Shown here: piece by piece, positions 59,704 to 64,000 of the stretch
How positions within the stretch are numbered: position 1 is the stretch's first letter
Layout of the letters: every line of letters starts with the position of its first letter
Source of the DNA: Heterodera schachtii
Lineage: Eukaryota; Nematoda; Chromadorea; Rhabditida; Heteroderidae
Assembly (NCBI GenBank): GCA_023374025.1
Contig: SIJG01000019.1
Span: 1-64,000, forward strand
Direction of reading: 5' to 3'
DNA length: 64,000 nt
Notes under the pieces: model-generated
Told to the model about the DNA's origin: nothing
The model's input: the letters and a program-made list of their open reading frames with translations, nothing else
The model's database searches: none
Program-made: the position numbers and the translations under genes

Positions 59704-60091
59704 AAGGGCGTAGCTAGGGGGGGGGGGGCAGAGGGCCCGCCCCCCACCCGAAACCCAAAAAAAAAAAAAATTTCAGTAAATTTTCTTGAAATTTTAAGCA
59801 ATTTAACAAAAATGCCTTAAAATACCCAAAAAATTTCCCGGCGGCGCCTACCGGCACCGCCGGACCCCCATTTTACCATATTTTTGAAAAATGGGGACCA
59901 AAATGGCAAAAAATAGTAATTTTTTGGCGAAAAACGGCAAAAAATTTTGTAAAATACACCCCATAATTCGGGATTTCAAAAAGCGAAAAATACACCCCTA
60001 AATATAGACTGAAAAACGAAAAATACACCCTTAAAAATCGAATTTTTGACTTCAGCCCCCCCCCCAAAGCCAAGGGTCTGGCTACGCCCTT
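59704..60091. mobile_element. Short element with CAAGGGCGTAGC inverted ends
   Basis: CAAGGGCGTAGCTAGGGGGG at the left faces CTGGCTACGCCCTTG at the right. It encloses G/C homopolymers and repeated ACACCCCTAAA / CGAAAAATACACCC words. It begins 11 bases after the gene B stop. No transposase, so a non-autonomous DNA element. Confidence 0.65.
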
Positions 60092-60880
60092 GTCCCTCTC
60101 ATACATTTATGTATTTTTAACACATTATCCACCTACCAGCATGGCATATATAATTTATTGGCCAAAAGTACAAAAATATCTCTCCCCTAAATAGACAAAA
60201 AAAAAAAAAAAATTTGACAAATTTTGATTTAAGTGCATATAAACTATTAAAAAATTTAATTAATGCCTGTGGCGGTGTCTCTTTTTGTTTAATTTGTTAA
60301 TTTCATTTTTTATGACATAGCAATGTATTTTATTCATTTATCTAATCTTCATTTGTTAGTCCTTTTTTTTTTTACCATTTCTTATATAATATGGATAAAT
60401 ACAAAAATATCTCCCTAAATAGACAAAAAAACCGCAAATTATAATTTTTGATTTAATGCATATAAACATTAATATTTAATTATGCAGTGGCGGTGTACTC
60501 TTTTGTTTAATGAATTCATTTTTTACGACAGCAGCACGTGCTATAATTTTTGACAGAAATTACACAAATAATTCACTCAAAATATACAACAACAAAAAAA
60601 AAGACAAAAATTTCAAATTACAATTAAACGCAACGAAAAAAAAAATTAATAAAACATTATTCATTTATTATTTTGTTCTTTGTAAAATCCGTGCCAAAAC
60701 CCTTCATGACAAAAAAGTAGAATGAAAAATTTACCTACAAAAAAATAAATTTTAAATTAAATAAATTTAAAAAACAATAGAAAATATATAATATTTTTTC
60801 ATTTTTGGGAGTGGAATAGTGAATGATCAATTTTTAAGACGATCACAATCCTGATCAGTCCAGTTTGAATGATTTTGTGA
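60092..60880. other. Intergenic region B-C
   Basis: 3' flank homologous to 46,600-46,960, present in part twice (60,170-60,320 and 60,400-60,560, both with AAATAGACAAAAA and GCGGTGT). The open frame at 60,510-60,725 is low-complexity Lys/Asn text, not a supported gene. Confidence 0.4.
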
Positions 60881-61145
60881 TGATTTGGCCAATTTATAAA
60901 AAATAAATAAATGAATAAATTACTTTTGTCATTTATCGGTGTCCACAATCTCTGCTACAAAATGTGTGGTCGTTTGTCCGCTTTTTCTTCTGCTGGTGGC
61001 TTTTCCACTTTTTTTCACTTTTTTACACGTCGACACAGAAAATTCAGTGATTGGTCCAACAACGGATTTACTGCTTCCATCCCACCACTTTCATTCATTC
61101 ATTCATACATTTCATTTCATTTGATCATTTTGGAAATAATATTTT
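60880..61145 (+). promoter_or_regulatory. Conserved upstream block of astacin gene C
   Basis: Third copy of the block seen at 40,390 and 47,995, with TGTCCACAATCTCTGCTAC, ACACGTCGACACAG, TTCAGTGATTGGTCCAAC and ATCCCACCACTT, ending about 75 bases before the ATG at 61,220. Confidence 0.55.
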
Positions 61146-61219
61146 ATTCGTAAATAAAATTATTTTTTGCTACTAAATAAATTAAATTAAAATAATATAA
61201 AATAATAATTAATTAGTCA

Positions 61220-63196
61220 ATGAACTCCTTTTCTCTATTGTCCGCCTTTTTGTGCTTGATCATTAATTGCTCATCTCCTCCAATACGGTAACAATGTGTT
61301 GTGTTATCAAAAACCCAATAAATATTTGAATTTTAAAAGCATTTCAAAATAATCGAGTCCAAGCCTTGATTCAGGCCTAATCAAAGCCTGGATATTTGGT
61401 CTGAATTTTTCTAATTTTTCAAAATTTTCAAATTTTCAGCCCTTTGTCATCCGACGTTGGCATTTGGAAAACGTGCAATGGCAAAAATGGGAAAATTATG
61501 GTGGAAAATGGCTGCACAAAGTAAAATATTTGAAAAATTAAATTAATTTTTTTTAAATTCATTTTTAGGCTTCTTCTCTGCTACCAAAGCGAAATGGCCA
61601 AAAACAGAAAAATTAGCAAACGTATTGGGGTGGGCAAAGGAAACATTGGCAAACTGAAATTTGTGGAATGTGCCGAAGAGATTGCCGAAGACCAATGGCA
61701 CGGTTTGATCATTGCCAAGCACCAAGACGGAGTGATCAGCTACGAATCGAGGCAAATTAGGAATGAAAAATATTTTAAATTATGAATTTATAATTAAGCC
61801 ATGGATTCGACGACATTTTCGGCACCGAACAAACGAAAAAAACGGAAAAATATTTGGAAATTAATTTGACCAAAAGTAAAGCCAAATTAATAATAATATT
61901 TGAATAGTAATTATTATTTTACAGATGCTGAACCACTTGGAAACGAACTTCAAGAAGCGCTTTCTTCTGCTGCATTTTTTGATGATTTTATGCCATTTGT
62001 TTTGGCATTTGAATTTGGCGCAAAATTTTGCGCAGAAAACGCCGGCACCACCAAATTGTGCAAAGAGAAAGTCCAATTTTAATATTTAAAATTCTCAATT
62101 TAATTAATTTTGATTTTTAGTGCCTTACAAAGGCACCGTTTGTTGGCACAACCGAAATTCCATGGCAAAACAACAACAACTTCAATCCCGACAACAACTT
62201 CAATCCCGACCACCACCGAAGAACAAACATTTTCGTTTTGGCCATTTGCCGAATTTGTGTCCCATTTTGGCACTAATTGTTCGAAAATTGTTTTCCCCGT
62301 GGAGGTGGCCAAATTCATTGTGAACATCACCGCTAGGCCCTACCGAATTGCAGTGCAATGACTATGAAAAAGAATACGAAATTGGACAATTGCCGCAGAA
62401 TTATGTGGAAAATGCATACAAAGGTTTCTTCAATGCTTGCATGGCAGTGCCGACAACAAAATGCGCTAAGTAATTGAAATTCTGGCACAAAAATTTGGTG
62501 CCAAATTCTCACAAATTGTTTTTTAGGCATGCGGAACTGCACGCATGCTATAAAAGCATGAAGCCAGTGGTGCCAAGCAATAATGCCATCGCCAAATTAT
62601 GCCAAGACCATCTTGGTGAAACAAATGTTGCCGGATTTGCTGTACAAATTTGCATCCATCGCAATGAAAAGGAACAGAAGCTTGTCTTTGAAACATTTTT
62701 GAATCTTTCCACCACAGACGAATTGTATGCCAATTAATGAGAGATTTAATGATGCAATTAATTAATTAATTGGGTTAATTAAGCATTAAAATGACGCGCA
62801 GCTACCAAATTTCCATTGAAGAAATTATAGAGACAAAGAAAACTATTCCCATTTTCTTTCTCGAATTTGGCATCGATCACCAACAAAGCGCAATCCGTGA
62901 AAAAGCCAATGGGGAAGTGATCAGTGAAGCATCATTGACTGAAAATGTGAAAACAAATCGATTTTTATTTACTTTTAAATAATTAATTAATTGAAATTTA
63001 GGCCATTGGCATTGGCACCGTTCTCAATGACATAAAAGCAGAAAAATTCAATGAAAATTTGGCCAAAATGATTCATTTGGTGCCGCCTGTTGCTGACCAA
63101 ATGGTGGCATTTTTCCAGATTCCAACGCCTGAGTTCGCCAAACTGATCAGTGCCCAGACCAATTTGAAGTCATACGAAAATGACCCAAAAAAAGTG
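61220..63196 (+). CDS. Astacin-family gene C, N-terminal part (runs off window)
   Basis: Nine exons equivalent to the first nine of genes A and B: signal peptide 61,220-61,287 (ending INCSSPPIR), 61,440-61,520, 61,569-61,751 (GC donor), 61,799-61,875 (HGFDDIFGTEQTKK), 61,925-62,070 (AENAGTTKLCKEK), 62,121-62,469 (FPVEVAKFIVNITARPYRI), 62,527-62,724, 62,784-62,946 and 63,002-63,196. No protease, EGF or CUB exons are seen before 64,000. In gene B the next exon lies 700 bases further on, so they may follow outside the window. One extra base near 62,350 (ATTGCAGTGCAATG against ATTGCGTGCAATG in B) breaks the frame. It is closer to B than to A in sequence. Confidence 0.7.
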
Positions 63197-64000
63197 GTAA
63201 GAAAAATTGAGCAAAATCCGGCAAAAGGATTTGGGGGGCCAAAGAAGCATCACTTTTTAATTTAAGCCTGAAATGGAGCCGAACTTTTGAAAAGTTTTTC
63301 AGAAAATTATCAATTCATATTTAAATGAAATCAATTTTAATCTGAGAATTTTCCCCCAGAACCTCAAAAATCCTCAAAATTTCTCAAAAAACCACAAAAA
63401 CCCTAAAAAATCCAAAAGCCTCATTTTGAAAATTTAGCCTCATTGACCTATCAAAAAACTGCCAGCCCTGATTTTAATCTCATTTGTCCTTATTTGATAA
63501 TGAAAGACCTGAAAATATAAAATTTGCGCATTTTGATCAAATATTATCGATCGGCACCATGATGGTTTTGGGGCGCCGGCGGTGCCGACGGAAAGTTTTT
63601 CGTAATTTTTAATGAATTTTATTAAGAAAATTTGTTCAAAATCTCAAAAATGTGCAATATTTTGTGCCTTCGTGGATGAATTAAATTTTAAATTTTTAAA
63701 ACGCTTGGAGTTCCCAATCAGGGCTGGCCGTGATTGAATTTCCAATCACGGAAATCCGTGAGCCGTGATCACGGGGCTTTCAAAAAAATCCGTGAGCCGT
63801 GAACCGTGATCACGGCACCCCAAAAACCCCGTGATTCCCGTGATCCGTGATTATAAAAAAAAATTTTCTAATGATTTTTTTTATTTAAATTTATTTTAAA
63901 AAACGGAATTTATTCGTTGGAAAATTCCCAAAAGATATTTTAAAGAAACCAAACCATATAGGTAAACGTTTTTTTTTGCGGTGTGCTTTTTCCAAAAAAC
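63197..64000. other. Probable intron or 3' sequence of gene C
   Basis: 63,197-63,290 resembles the start of gene B intron 9 (AAAATCCGGCAAAAGGATT). No further exon was found. The GTGATCACGG-type insert lies within it. Confidence 0.35.
63717..63862. repeat. Word-reiterating insert (GTGATCACGG type)
   Basis: Opens CAATCAGGGCTGGCCGTGAT and is made of CCGTGAGCCGTGATCACGG and CCCGTGATCCGTGATTA words. CCGTGATCACGG is itself palindromic, so the insert can form many alternative stems. Confidence 0.55.

Overview
The window is nuclear DNA of a nematode. It is very AT-rich, and every recognisable gene is broken into short exons by small introns, often 40-60 nt. The most diagnostic genes are nematode-type astacin metalloproteases with EGF-like and CUB-like tails, and a FLYWCH/MULE transposase of a kind common in nematodes. 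Several introns conserved between paralogs use GC-AG splice sites, a trait reported as enriched in cyst nematodes, so a tylenchid plant parasite is possible. The species is not proven by the sequence.

Layout. (1) 1-2,700: two palindromic hairpin (foldback/MITE-like) elements, then AT-rich DNA. (2) 3,260-20,260: a cluster of five copies, mostly broken, of an unrecognised secreted-protein family. It has a signal peptide exon followed by two homologous modules around a YRKYLxILYEYL motif. An intact-looking copy lies at 18,712-20,164. One copy is split by a 2.85-kb MULE transposon with about 178-bp inverted ends and an 8-bp target duplication. Upstream of three copies sit arrays of an imperfect palindrome, AGTAGATTTGGATAATCCTACT. 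A 2-kb inverted-repeat element at 15,758-17,743 contains the 3' flank of this family. (3) 21,230-39,490: an 18-kb satellite of about 340-bp units, roughly 54 copies, in which a constant core carries one of several interchangeable cassettes. (4) 40,360-64,000: three tandem astacin genes, A (40,785-46,503), B (48,390-59,693) and C (61,220 to beyond 63,196). They share upstream blocks and, for A and B, 3' flanks. Each begins with a signal peptide and a long unrecognised N-terminal region of about 600 residues. A basic cleavage site, the HExxHxxGxxHE protease domain, an EGF-like domain, a CUB-like domain and a conserved tail follow in A and B. Gene B carries an internal tandem exon duplication and many inserted elements.

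Several short inserts begin with a similar (T/C)AGGGnTGG-like leader and are filled with reiterations of a short word that differs from insert to insert (CGGGACC, GTCGGGG, TGACTTTTT, GTGATCACGG, GCCTAA, and others). Together with a 961-bp palindrome bearing tRNA-like A and B boxes in both arms, they are the best candidates for undescribed elements.

Single-base indels in homopolymers are common in both gene families and clustered in some satellite units. Part of the apparent gene damage may be unpolished assembly error rather than pseudogenisation.
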